From the NCBI GenBank assembly GCA_050288705.1, contig JBNKEI010000153.1, positions 1-34,593 on the forward strand: DNA of 34,593 nt, in the 5' to 3' direction. Numbering within the stretch: position 1 is the first letter of the stretch; each line of letters starts with the position of its first letter. The notes beneath the pieces were generated by a model, which worked only from the letters and a program-made list of their open reading frames with translations, was not told the origin of the DNA and searched no databases. Position numbers and translations under genes: made by a program. The DNA comes from JBNKEI01 sp050288705 (GTDB lineage Bacteria; Myxococcota; Myxococcia; Myxococcales; UBA5297). Shown in pieces: positions 8,494 through 16,401 of this stretch.

Positions 8494-9495
8494 TTACCCG
8501 CCAACTGCCGACATCAGCCCCACAGGCGTAAACTGTTCCCCGGTACGCTTGCGCATAAGCGCGCATTCCATTGCCTGCACCAAGGCATCTGTTGCTTCTT
8601 CCGAATGCTCGGATTGCAAAAGCAACTCGGCAATCGAGCAGCGCTCGGGCCGGGCCAAACATCCAATGAGCTCGCCGCCCGCGGTGAGCCGCAAACGGCG
8701 ACAGTTAGCGCAAAACGGATGATTAATAGGCGAAATGAAACCCACTACCCCAGACCGACCAGCCTCGTCGAGAACCGCATAGCGCCGAGCAGAGCAAGCA
8801 GCTTCGTAGAGCAAAGGGGTCAATTGGAAATGCGTGGTCAAGCGGAGTAAAAGCTCGGCAGTCGGAAGATGGTAACGTTGATAATCGGCCAGCGAGAGCC
8901 CGGTCGGCATTAGCTCGATAAACCGCAATTCGCATCCGCGATCGAGAGAAAAAGTTAGCAGCTTACCCACTTCGTCGTCATTGATGCCACGGAGCACCAC
9001 GGTATTCAATCGAACAGGAGAAAGGCCGGCACCGAGCGCGGCGTCGATTCCTTGCAAGGTAAGGTTTAAATCTCCAGCCCCGGCTAAAGTTCGAAAAACA
9101 GGAGGCCTAAGCGAGTCAAGGCTGATATTGACGCGTTTCAATCCCGCTCGCTTCAGAGTCGTGGCAAATTGGCACAGACACTGACCATTGGTAGTAAGTG
9201 CTAAGTCGCCAACGCCTAGCATACTAAGAGCCTCGACCACCTCAGCAAGGTCTGGACGAAGAAGCGGTTCTCCTCCGGTAAGACGCAGCTTCGATACGCC
9301 AAAACTTCGTTGCACCAGGCCAACGAACCGAACGAGTTCAGATACACCAAGCATCTTTTCGGTCAGGACCGAATAGTTTTCATTTCCGGGACGACAGTAC
9401 AGGCATCGGAATTGGCAACGACCGGTCATGGAAAGCCGCAAAGCAACCGGCTTCCCGAAGCCGCCTGGTTTTACGGAGTGCGTCTCCAGATTCAC
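8494..9495 (-). CDS. moaA: GTP 3',8-cyclase MoaA (radical SAM)
   Basis: MoaA is the first enzyme of molybdenum cofactor synthesis and cyclises GTP by radical SAM chemistry. The 333-aa protein has the N-terminal CX3CX2C cluster motif (GRCQFRCLYCRPG; C27, C31, C34), the GGEPLLRP motif, and the second C-terminal [4Fe-4S] ligands in FCANCRRLRL and LIGCL (C262, C265, C279). It ends in Gly-Gly, the catalytic tail typical of MoaA. The GTG at 9495 is chosen because it overlaps the moeA stop as GTGA and has GGAG nine bases upstream; a TTG five codons earlier has no ribosome site. Coupled translation with moeA is likely. Confidence 0.95.
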   Translation of the reverse strand: MNLETHSVKPGGFGKPVALRLSMTGRCQFRCLYCRPGNENYSVLTEKMLGVSELVRFVGLVQRSFGVSKLRLTGGEPLLRPDLAEVVEALSMLGVGDLALTTNGQCLCQFATTLKRAGLKRVNISLDSLRPPVFRTLAGAGDLNLTLQGIDAALGAGLSPVRLNTVVLRGINDDEVGKLLTFSLDRGCELRFIELMPTGLSLADYQRYHLPTAELLLRLTTHFQLTPLLYEAACSARRYAVLDEAGRSGVVGFISPINHPFCANCRRLRLTAGGELIGCLARPERCSIAELLLQSEHSEEATDALVQAMECALMRKRTGEQFTPVGLMSAVGG

Positions 9496-10742
9496 GGAAA
9501 ACGTCTCCAAGGGCGAAAGGGGACCCGCGCGCCAGCACTGAGCATTTGAATGTCGGGATCCACAATCAGCACTCCATCCGCCCGGGCGCCAGAAGGTAAA
9601 TCGGAGGCGCTTTTGTTGCTCGTGGGCTCGGCTTCGAAACCCTCGTCGGTAATGGCCAGTCGTGCAGGATAAAACCGGTGGCGGCCGCCCTTATTTTTGA
9701 AAGCGCTACGCAAACGAGCCTCGATGATGGGGCGACACGACTGCAAAGGCACCCCAGATAAGAGGCGAAGCGCCGGCAGAACGAATTCTTGAAAAGTGGT
9801 AGCGGCGGCAAGAGGGTTTCCAGGAAGACCAAAGATAAGCTTTCCTTCTGGCGACTCGGCAAAAAGAAATGGCTTGCCAGGTTTCATCGCCACCCCATGA
9901 ACCAGAATTTTGGCGCCTGCATTCTTAATAGCCTGGGGAACTAAATCGTAGCGGCCCACAGATACCCCAGCAGTGAACACCACTACATCGGAGCGCTCCA
10001 GCACCGATCGCAGTTGAGACTCGAGAACCTTAGCGTCATCTGGGGCGGGAGAATTGTCGACCACTTGAAACCCTTCGAGAGTCAGCGCCGCTTCGAGCAT
10101 CGGACCATTGGAGTCATAAATCTGATGTGGCAGCGCTGGCGCGCAAGAAACTAGCTCAGACGTATGGTCAGACACCTGGGGGATGGCAACCAATTCGCGA
10201 CCAGTAATAATCAGCGCCACTCGAGGCAGGCGCGTCACCAACACACTAGAGCGTCCCGCGGTAGCGCAAACGGCAATTCCGAGAGGAAGAAGGGTAACTG
10301 CGGGAGAAATAAGAGTCTCACCACGACGTGCATCCTCACCGCGACGAAGAATATTCGCACCCGGTTCTGCTGAAACCAGAACCTCCACTTGGTCTTCGCA
10401 GTCAGACCTGGTGTTTTCGATCATCACCACACTATCAGCACCAGCAGGAATCACCGCGCCGGTATAAATACGCACGCAAGTGCCAGAAACAACCTCCACG
10501 ACAGAAGGCGCGCCGGCCGCTGACTCGCCAATCACACGCAAAGTAACCGGCGTGCAAGCAAGGTCTTGCGAACAGACCGCAAAACCATCCATCGCCGAAC
10601 GATCGGCAGGCGGCAAATCACTGCAAGCCACAATAGGTTCGGCAAGAATTCTCCCTGCAGCTAGGCGTAAAGGTATCAACTCGGCTGACGGCCGAGAACA
10701 ACGGCTCTGGATCAGCTGCCAAACCTCTGAAGGAGTATGCAC
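9492..10742 (-). CDS. moeA: Molybdopterin molybdenumtransferase MoeA
   Basis: MoeA inserts molybdate (or tungstate) into adenylylated molybdopterin. The 416-aa protein shows the four-domain MoeA order: N-terminal LRLAAGRILAEPIVA and DRSAMDGFAV, the GAVIPAGADSVVMIENT region, the MogA-like domain with GVSVGRYDLVPQAI and FGLPGNPLAAATTFQEFVLPAL, and a C-terminal barrel domain ending in GARADGVLIVDPD. The GTG at 10742 follows AAGGAGAGG at a good distance; an upstream extension of 49 codons lacks any family similarity and contains the likely promoter. It is the first gene of the Moco/formate dehydrogenase operon and its stop overlaps the moaA start. Confidence 0.94.
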   Translation of the reverse strand: MHTPSEVWQLIQSRCSRPSAELIPLRLAAGRILAEPIVACSDLPPADRSAMDGFAVCSQDLACTPVTLRVIGESAAGAPSVVEVVSGTCVRIYTGAVIPAGADSVVMIENTRSDCEDQVEVLVSAEPGANILRRGEDARRGETLISPAVTLLPLGIAVCATAGRSSVLVTRLPRVALIITGRELVAIPQVSDHTSELVSCAPALPHQIYDSNGPMLEAALTLEGFQVVDNSPAPDDAKVLESQLRSVLERSDVVVFTAGVSVGRYDLVPQAIKNAGAKILVHGVAMKPGKPFLFAESPEGKLIFGLPGNPLAAATTFQEFVLPALRLLSGVPLQSCRPIIEARLRSAFKNKGGRHRFYPARLAITDEGFEAEPTSNKSASDLPSGARADGVLIVDPDIQMLSAGARVPFRPWRRFP

Positions 10743-10781
10743 CGGGAAACCTCTCCTTGGGGTACTTTGCAAGACCACAAT

Positions 10782-10810
10782 GTTATACTGGTCAATAAAA
10801 TGATCCGCAA
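10782..10810 (-). promoter_or_regulatory. Putative sigma70 promoter of the moeA-fdh operon
   Basis: On the minus strand TTGCGG (10810-10805) and TATAAC (10787-10782) are separated by exactly 17 bases. A start near 10775 would give a leader of about 33 bases before the moeA GTG, too short for a riboswitch. Matches are 3/6 and 5/6 to consensus; location at the head of the operon supports it. Confidence 0.5.
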
Positions 10811-10946
10811 GGCACCTCGCTCTCCACCGCAGAACAATAATTCTAGATTGCTTGGCGAACAACAAATATCCAGCCCAGTTTCTAGCCACGAGCCAAATTT
10901 AAAAATCGCGTGCCGATCTTTGACATTCAGATAGGTGTAAGGGGGA

Positions 10947-11144
10947 CTAGGGGCTATTGCGAGCGACAACTTCTTTTCTTATTATTGCCAATGGAACAAA
11001 AACCATTACCAAAATAACTGTATTGCAGATGGCATTGAGAATAACACCTGTATAAATCGAAAGCGCAGTATCAGGAATAAACCACACCACGAAAGTGAGA
11101 AACAAGCAGCTCCAAGCCCATTTTTCTTCTTCCATCGTCGCCAT
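10947..11144 (-). CDS. Small two-helix membrane protein, unknown function
   Basis: A 65-aa protein with a charged head (MATMEEEKW), two long hydrophobic segments (about residues 10-30 and 33-55) split by NAICN, and a basic C-terminus (IIRKEVVARNSP). The composition is that of a genuine inner-membrane protein and not of a chance frame, and no other gene occupies the interval. The ribosome site is weak at both candidate ATGs (11144 and 11135). It lies about 200 bases upstream of moeA and is oriented the same way, so it could be co-transcribed in part. I do not recognise a family. Confidence 0.55.
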   Translation of the reverse strand: MATMEEEKWAWSCLFLTFVVWFIPDTALSIYTGVILNAICNTVILVMVFVPLAIIRKEVVARNSP

Positions 11145-11410
11145 TTCAACCCATAATCTTCATGTTTGGCACTAAGTGCCTTTAGCCCGAAAAAGGGTTC
11201 GATTTTTTTCGAAATCCAGGTAGCTAGCGAGTGCTATGCAACGTTTTGGATACCCCCTTCAGCGCAAAATAAATGCGGCAATGGTACATGAATAGAAGCA
11301 TCAATGTTTGTTCTTCGTTAAGAACCACGTGTCCGGCCGGTTTTTTTATTACATTTTAATTATAGAGATTTCGTTATAATTAGCTTTGCTAAGCTTAAAT
11401 ATTTAGATTT
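11145..11410. other. Intergenic stretch with inverted repeats, AT-rich right half
   Basis: No gene seen. GGCACTAAGTGCC at 11168-11180 is a perfect 13-base inverted repeat about 24 bases before the small membrane protein ATG and might be an operator. GTTCTTCGTTAAGAAC at 11310-11325 is a six-bp hairpin. CCGGCCGG followed by seven T lies at 11333-11347. The right half is AT-rich, with TATAAT-like hexamers on both strands (for example 11375-11380 plus, 11364-11359 minus), none with a good -35. Confidence 0.35.
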
Positions 11411-12808
11411 CTAGCCATTAACGCAATTTATTTCGGTGTTTTTGTCTTGTCGGTTGGTAGCCTGGTTTAGTCCGGCTGTCTGGTCACTAATCAAAGCCTC
11501 GGCCATCTTTGCCAGACTAACGCTTTCTAAGACTTTTCGCTCTTCCTGGTCTGCTTGCGCAAAAAGCTCAAATAGCGACCGAACAGTGGATTCGGCCAAT
11601 ACTCGGCAATCCACATTTTCCACCACTCTACCCCGCGCCACCTGAGAAATATCCCATAGTCGAATGCGCTCTGGAGGAAGAGCAGGAACCAAACCTCCTT
11701 GCGAAGTTTCGGCCAATATTCCCGCGGAAATCAATAGTTCCACTACCTGGGCAACACATTGCCGCTCTATTTGGAGTAAATCGGCTATTTTCCATGCGGT
11801 GGTAGAATTGACCAAATTTAAATAGTCCCCAACCACCGCCAAAGCTACTCGCGCACACAATACTTCTCTCGCTCGGGTGCTTTCTAGTTGCCATCCGCTC
11901 GATTTTGCAGTCGCGTATTGTAAGGCATAGGACAGCCGCGCCCCAAACAAGACAATAAGCCAACTCAAATAGACCCATATTAAGAACAAGGGTACTGTCC
12001 CTAGCGAGCCATAAATAACACTATAACGAAAACTGTTTGCTGCCCACGCCGCATAACCATGCTTAGCAATCTCCCAGGCACAGCCAGCCACCAAGGCGCC
12101 GCCAAGCGCCGCGCGAAGACTAACCCGGGCATAGGGAACAGCAATATATAGAAAGAAAAACAACAAAATTGATGTTCCCGGCGAAATAAGAGCAATCACC
12201 TCGCTGGGCAATGAATGCTCTACCAGTGAACGAGCCATACTGGTGGCAAATAAACTCGCCCCCAAAGCAATTGGTCCTAGGGTAAGCACGCTCCAATACA
12301 ATATAACCCGGGTCATTAGGGGACGAGGTCTTTGTACTCCCCAAATGTCGTTTAGCGATCGTTCAATATTATGAAAAAGGCCTACTGCAGATAACAGCAA
12401 AAAGAACGCACCAAATCCTCCCATTGCTCCAGAAGACGCTTGAGCAATAAAACCGTCTAGGTAATGTCCAATTTGCTCTCGGGTTCCGGGAGCCAAATTG
12501 CTAAACACAAATTCATGTACCGAATGGCGCAATTCCTCCTGCCCCAAACCCCGCACAATGGCAAATACTACTGCCAACAACGGCACTAAAGACAAAATGG
12601 TTATATAGGTTAGCGCCGAAGCTCGTAATCCAATTTTTTCACCGCGAAATCCGTGGACCACTAGGCTAGCCGCCTGGCCGCAATCCAATAAGAAGCGGCC
12701 AGCCGAGCTTTGTTTCAAAACATCATGTACCCACTCAATCCTTCGCAATAATGCTCCCTTCCATTGCGAAGGACCACTTCTTGAATGACGCAGAAAAAGC
12801 ATGGGCAA
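11411..12808 (-). CDS. YihY/BrkB family inner-membrane protein with long C-terminal domain
   Basis: The 465-aa protein has a YihY/UPF0761 membrane core of about six helices: residues roughly 30-300 include ASALTYITILSLVPLLAV, the GFGAFFLLLSAVGLFHNIERSLNDIW motif and PLFLIWVYLSWLIVLFGARL. A further ~150 residues follow that look soluble and partly winged-helix-like (IADLLQIERQCVAQVVELLISAGILAE), then a polar tail. The shorter family members end soon after the last helix. Function of the family is not established; an old annotation as RNase BN is wrong for this family. The ATG at 12808 lies four bases downstream of the RNase E/G stop, so the two are probably one transcript. Confidence 0.85.
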   Translation of the reverse strand: MPMLFLRHSRSGPSQWKGALLRRIEWVHDVLKQSSAGRFLLDCGQAASLVVHGFRGEKIGLRASALTYITILSLVPLLAVVFAIVRGLGQEELRHSVHEFVFSNLAPGTREQIGHYLDGFIAQASSGAMGGFGAFFLLLSAVGLFHNIERSLNDIWGVQRPRPLMTRVILYWSVLTLGPIALGASLFATSMARSLVEHSLPSEVIALISPGTSILLFFFLYIAVPYARVSLRAALGGALVAGCAWEIAKHGYAAWAANSFRYSVIYGSLGTVPLFLIWVYLSWLIVLFGARLSYALQYATAKSSGWQLESTRAREVLCARVALAVVGDYLNLVNSTTAWKIADLLQIERQCVAQVVELLISAGILAETSQGGLVPALPPERIRLWDISQVARGRVVENVDCRVLAESTVRSLFELFAQADQEERKVLESVSLAKMAEALISDQTAGLNQATNRQDKNTEINCVNG

Positions 12809-12812
12809 ATAA

Positions 12813-15311
12813 CTAACCGTGGTGATTAGGAACTACTTCTGAGGTGGTTTCCCGTTTTGGTCGTTCCTTTTGCTCATGCACTTCCCCACCAGAGGAGGTT
12901 CTTTTCTCAGTTTCCGAGCAAGTTTCTTCTATTTTATTCTCCGATTTATTTTCTGCTTTGGAGTGATTACTTGAATTCGAATTGTTGCGTTCTGCTCTTT
13001 CGCCTTTATCTCCCCGGGTACGTTCCGTTCGTTCCCCTTCTTCACGCTCTTTCCGGGGGACCCGCTCCGCCTTACCGAACATATCGAATTGTTCCTGGTG
13101 ATAGGTCAGTTGCGGCCGAATATGAATCGATTTGTTGTAGCGATCCATTAAATAGCGCAATTCATCTCGTTCATCGATTTGCAAAATTCTCCCAACGTCG
13201 GGATGACAATTAATCACTAACACATTTTCTTTATAATTAATGGCTTCCCTGCGGATTTCTCGCAGCACTTCATAAGCCACTGTTCGTTTGCTTTTGAGGT
13301 ACCCTCGTCCGTCGCAATAACTACACGGTTCGTTAAGAGTACGACCTAATGACTCGCGCACCCGCTTTCGAGTCATTTCTACCAACCCAAGTTCACTAAT
13401 CTTTAATACATTTGTCTTAGCTTTATCGCGACCTAAAGCTTCCTGCAATGCTTTGAAAACCTTTTCTCGATTCATTGATTTATCCATATCAATGAAGTCG
13501 ATAATAATAATTCCACCAATATTGCGCAGCCTAAGCTGATAGACAATTTCTCGCGCGGCTTCAATATTGATTTTAGTAATGGTTTCTTCCAAACTCTTTT
13601 TGCCTACATAGCGACCGCTATTAACATCAATGGCAGTGAGTGCTTCTGCTTGATCAATAATTAAATATCCCCCACTCTTCAGCCACACTTTTCGTTGTTG
13701 GGCTTTTTGCAATTCATGCTCGATGCCATAAGCATCAAAAATTGGTTCTTCACTGTCATGAATTACTACTCTTTCTTTTAGACTGGGGTCTTGTGCTTCA
13801 ACAAATTGAGAAACACGATCCCATTCTGCGCGATCGTCAATCACCAGCTTTTCTACGTCCTGGGCAAAGAGGTCGCGCGTAGCACGTAGCACCAAATCTA
13901 GGTCAGGATGCAGTAATGCCGGGGCCCCCATCTTCTCTTTTTTCACTCCTACGGCGTTCCAAATGCCAATTAGAAATTTGGCGTCAGCTTCTAATTTCTC
14001 GGTGGAAATATTCTCCGCCACCGTGCGTACAATAAAACCAGTTCCTTGCGGACGAATGCGATCGACAATCTCTCGAAGACGACGTCTTTCGCTCTCCCGC
14101 TCTATGCGCCGACTAATTCCCACATGGTCCACGGTGGGCATGAATACCAAATGCCTTCCCGGTAAAGAAATGTGGCTAGTTACACGGGCTCCCTTGGTGC
14201 CAATAGGATCTTTCGCAATCTGTACGATGATTTCCTGGCCAACCTTGAGTAAGTCCTGAATGTTGGCCATCCTACGAAGCTTGGGCTCTCTTTCTCGGCC
14301 GTGATTATTCTCATGTTCGAGTCGTTCTGGTCGCTCGTGACGTTCTGAGCCAGACGAGCTTGAGCCTGCAGAACCTGAACGCTCCCCACGATCGCGAACT
14401 TCCCGACGAGCCAGACCTCCCCTTCGGCGGCGGCGCCGATCACGATTTCTAAGTTCTCCTCGGCTATTATCCTGAGCGGCTGACTTTTCAGATATTTCTG
14501 ACTTAGAACCGGTTTCCGCGTCGTCTGGAGTATCAACCGTATCGCTTACCTCTTCATGATCATGACTGATGTCTTCCTCTTCGGAGGAATCTGACTCGTT
14601 TTCTTCGATGCCAGCCTCACCAGTACTTTCTGCCAAAGTCTTCGACTCTTCGACTGGCGCTGAGGAACCAGAAAGTTCTTTGGTCTCGCTATTCTCAGCG
14701 GCTCCTTCTTCCGGCAATACCTCGATTGCTGGCTTAGAAAACTCATTGGTTGGCGTATCGGAGTTTTTGTCTGCAGAAATTAGCACTGGAAAATCTGCCG
14801 GAATACCGGAAGTACTGCTCTGTAACCGTTCAGAAATATTCCTAACTGGCTGTTCACCAGAACCATGCTCCAACTGGTCATGAGAATTCTCGCGCAAGCT
14901 TTCTTCGACCAGTGGCGGTGACACCGATGATTCGGGCAAGCAATTAGCACAAGTCCCCGAAGACGAAGTTAAAGAAGCTTTTTCTTCTCCTACTTCTTCG
15001 GATTCTGATTCTTCAAGAAAGGCATCTTCCACTTCTTCATGTTCGCCTTCAGTGAGATCAAACTGCTGTTCACTAAAGTCGGGGTCATAAAAAACATCGC
15101 TAACATACAAAAAAGCTGCCTTTTCTAATCCGACATCCACAAAAGCAGCCTGCATTCCCGGCAGTACCCGGACAACCCGACCCTTACAGATATTTCCAAC
15201 AATACCTTTGTCTTTCTTTCGTTCGTGGTAGTACTCAGTAATAGTTCCATTCTCTACAAGAGCAACGCGCGTCTCTGCGCCCGTAGCGTTGATGACTAGG
15301 GTGGCACCCAT
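12813..15311 (-). CDS. rng: Ribonuclease E/G with large insertion in the S1 domain
   Basis: An 832-aa endoribonuclease for rRNA and mRNA processing. The N-terminus (MGATLVINATGAETRVAL) and GIVGNICKGRVVRVLPGMQAAFVDVGL open the S1 domain, which is interrupted at about residue 75 and resumes near 348 (MANIQDLLKVGQEIIVQIAKDP). The ~270-residue insertion is acidic and Ser-rich to about 280 and Arg-rich from 285 to 347. The catalytic core is intact: metal-binding aspartates D562 (TAIDVNSGRYVG) and D605 (IIIIDFIDMD), and the Zn-link CSYC (C663, C666). A charged disordered tail follows. The ATG at 15311 has AAGGAAAAGG upstream; a start ten codons earlier lacks family support. RNase G and short RNase E cannot be told apart here. 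Confidence 0.93.
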   Translation of the reverse strand: MGATLVINATGAETRVALVENGTITEYYHERKKDKGIVGNICKGRVVRVLPGMQAAFVDVGLEKAAFLYVSDVFYDPDFSEQQFDLTEGEHEEVEDAFLEESESEEVGEEKASLTSSSGTCANCLPESSVSPPLVEESLRENSHDQLEHGSGEQPVRNISERLQSSTSGIPADFPVLISADKNSDTPTNEFSKPAIEVLPEEGAAENSETKELSGSSAPVEESKTLAESTGEAGIEENESDSSEEEDISHDHEEVSDTVDTPDDAETGSKSEISEKSAAQDNSRGELRNRDRRRRRRGGLARREVRDRGERSGSAGSSSSGSERHERPERLEHENNHGREREPKLRRMANIQDLLKVGQEIIVQIAKDPIGTKGARVTSHISLPGRHLVFMPTVDHVGISRRIERESERRRLREIVDRIRPQGTGFIVRTVAENISTEKLEADAKFLIGIWNAVGVKKEKMGAPALLHPDLDLVLRATRDLFAQDVEKLVIDDRAEWDRVSQFVEAQDPSLKERVVIHDSEEPIFDAYGIEHELQKAQQRKVWLKSGGYLIIDQAEALTAIDVNSGRYVGKKSLEETITKINIEAAREIVYQLRLRNIGGIIIIDFIDMDKSMNREKVFKALQEALGRDKAKTNVLKISELGLVEMTRKRVRESLGRTLNEPCSYCDGRGYLKSKRTVAYEVLREIRREAINYKENVLVINCHPDVGRILQIDERDELRYLMDRYNKSIHIRPQLTYHQEQFDMFGKAERVPRKEREEGERTERTRGDKGERAERNNSNSSNHSKAENKSENKIEETCSETEKRTSSGGEVHEQKERPKRETTSEVVPNHHG

Positions 15312-15533
15312 GCAACCTTTTCCTTTGAAGGCTTGGCACACTGGCGATCGACGCTCGAACGCCTGATGTACCGTGCCCTACGCACGACTTTTGGCCATCG
15401 TATCTTCGCATAGGCTGTTCTCGACCTATTCAGGGTGAAGTCCGACAATCATTCGTTCGTGCCTCTGCCTGCCTCATTAAAAGGCTAAGGCGTTATCGCC
15501 CAATCGGGCCTCAAAAACTGACCAGAGTTACTA
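15312..15533. other. Intergenic region between rng and a possible plus-strand ORF
   Basis: No gene or RNA recognised. A short hairpin (GCCCAATCGGGC) lies near 15499-15510. The region must hold the minus-strand promoter for rng, but no convincing hexamer pair was found. Confidence 0.3.
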
Positions 15534-15887
15534 ATGGACCTCTGGCCAAAAACCCCGAAGGATAACCCGCGAGCGTCGCGATTCATCCCTCAAACTTATC
15601 TGTCGGGCTTTACCGCGCCCGAAAAATCTTCATGCCTCTTGCGACTACTCGTACCAATCAAGGAGGAGAGCTTTACTCCTGCTTTTGCGCTCCTGGTTGT
15701 CCTCCTGTTGCTCCTGGCCTTGGCAACTCACACCATTTTGGCCATGTTGAAACCAACGCAAGTGACATTCGAAACTTCTAACTCGAACTCTAGCAGTCAA
15801 CAAGATGAAGACCAAGTGTTTCCAATCTTTATCAAAGCTTATTTGGCTACGAACACATTGTGGCGTATAAAAAAAGACTCGTTCTGA
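15534..15887 (+). CDS. Possible small membrane protein, unknown
   Basis: A 117-codon frame whose middle (FALLVVLLLLLALATHTILAML, described by its core) forms one strong transmembrane helix, followed by a Ser/Asn/Gln-rich stretch and a basic end. The ribosome site before the ATG is weak, while a very strong AAGGAGGAG sequence lies inside the frame near 15659-15667 without a usable start right after it. A perfect 8-bp inverted repeat begins eight bases beyond the stop. It is a plausible orphan gene but could be a chance frame. Confidence 0.3.
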   Translation: MDLWPKTPKDNPRASRFIPQTYLSGFTAPEKSSCLLRLLVPIKEESFTPAFALLVVLLLLLALATHTILAMLKPTQVTFETSNSNSSSQQDEDQVFPIFIKAYLATNTLWRIKKDSF

Positions 15888-15894
15888 CTACTAT

Positions 15895-15927
15895 AGCGCA
15901 CCAATTCCTTTGCCCATTCGGTGCGCT
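15895..15927 (+). terminator. 8-bp stem-loop without a T-run
   Basis: AGCGCACC (15895-15902) and GGTGCGCT (15920-15927) pair perfectly around a 17-base loop. It could end plus-strand transcripts from the preceding ORF or minus-strand transcripts from the two-CW gene, but neither side has a proper T-tract, so termination is only one reading. Confidence 0.3.
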
Positions 15928-15952
15928 CTTGCCCTTATGCTCTTGCCCTTAT
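15925..15952. repeat. Tandem duplication of a 14-base unit
   Basis: GCTCTTGCCCTTAT occurs twice head to tail without a mismatch (15925-15938 and 15939-15952), overlapping the right arm of the adjacent stem-loop. Confidence 0.7.
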
Positions 15953-16039
15953 AACGATAGCTTTGAAGAGGCATGCCGATTGGCCGCCTGAATGACAATT
16001 TGTCTACTTAAAGAAAGAGTAAGAGCAAATAAGTTAATC

Positions 16040-16264
16040 TCAAGTTTTATAGGAACGATCATAATGTGAGGATTTGTAAAACTCGCATTGCATGCAGGCC
16101 GCCAGTTTGACGGCGAAAGTACCCTGAACCTTTCCACCGCATAGTGTTCCGGCAATCCGAGCGCAATGCTTTCCATGCCCCGGATAGGCAGGGCAGACTC
16201 CAAGTTCAGCAGCCTTGACCCCGCCTTTTTCACGACCGCACTTTTTGAATTCCCAGCAATTCAT
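16040..16264 (-). CDS. Two-CW domain Cys-rich small protein
   Basis: The 74-aa product starts MNCWEFKKCGREKGGVKAAE and continues with LGVCPAY, CARIAGTLCGGKVQGTFA and CMQCEFYKSS. Two CW-type elements and paired cysteines match the small two-CW proteins common in deltaproteobacteria, which probably bind a metal or iron-sulfur cluster; their role is not known. The ATG at 16264 is fixed by AAGGAG six bases upstream; in-frame ATGs further upstream lack this. It lies 137 bases downstream of the radical SAM gene and may share its transcript. Confidence 0.85.
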   Translation of the reverse strand: MNCWEFKKCGREKGGVKAAELGVCPAYPGHGKHCARIAGTLCGGKVQGTFAVKLAACMQCEFYKSSHYDRSYKT

Positions 16265-16401
16265 AAGAAGCTCCTTATGAGAATTATCAGCCATCTTGGG
16301 GAAGAAAAGAAAGTCGGAGAAGAACATAAAAGAGCAGGACTGAGATTGCTTTGGCTTAGCTCGAACGGCGCACGATTTCGCCCAAAGGCGGCAATACGAT
16401 T

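Noticed and set aside
10743..10790. Moco riboswitch upstream of moeA
   Set aside because: The predicted leader is only about 33 bases, too short for the known aptamer.
11333..11347. CCGGCCGG followed by T7 as a terminator
   Set aside because: The palindrome has no loop and no plus-strand gene ends nearby; the possible outer stem is only four bp.
12857..14883. Several plus-strand frames opposite the RNase E/G gene
   Set aside because: Low-complexity shadows of the acidic insertion and of the catalytic core.
15949..16233. Minus-strand 94-codon frame over the two-CW gene
   Set aside because: It overlaps the Cys-rich gene in another frame; the latter has the AAGGAG site and the family motifs.
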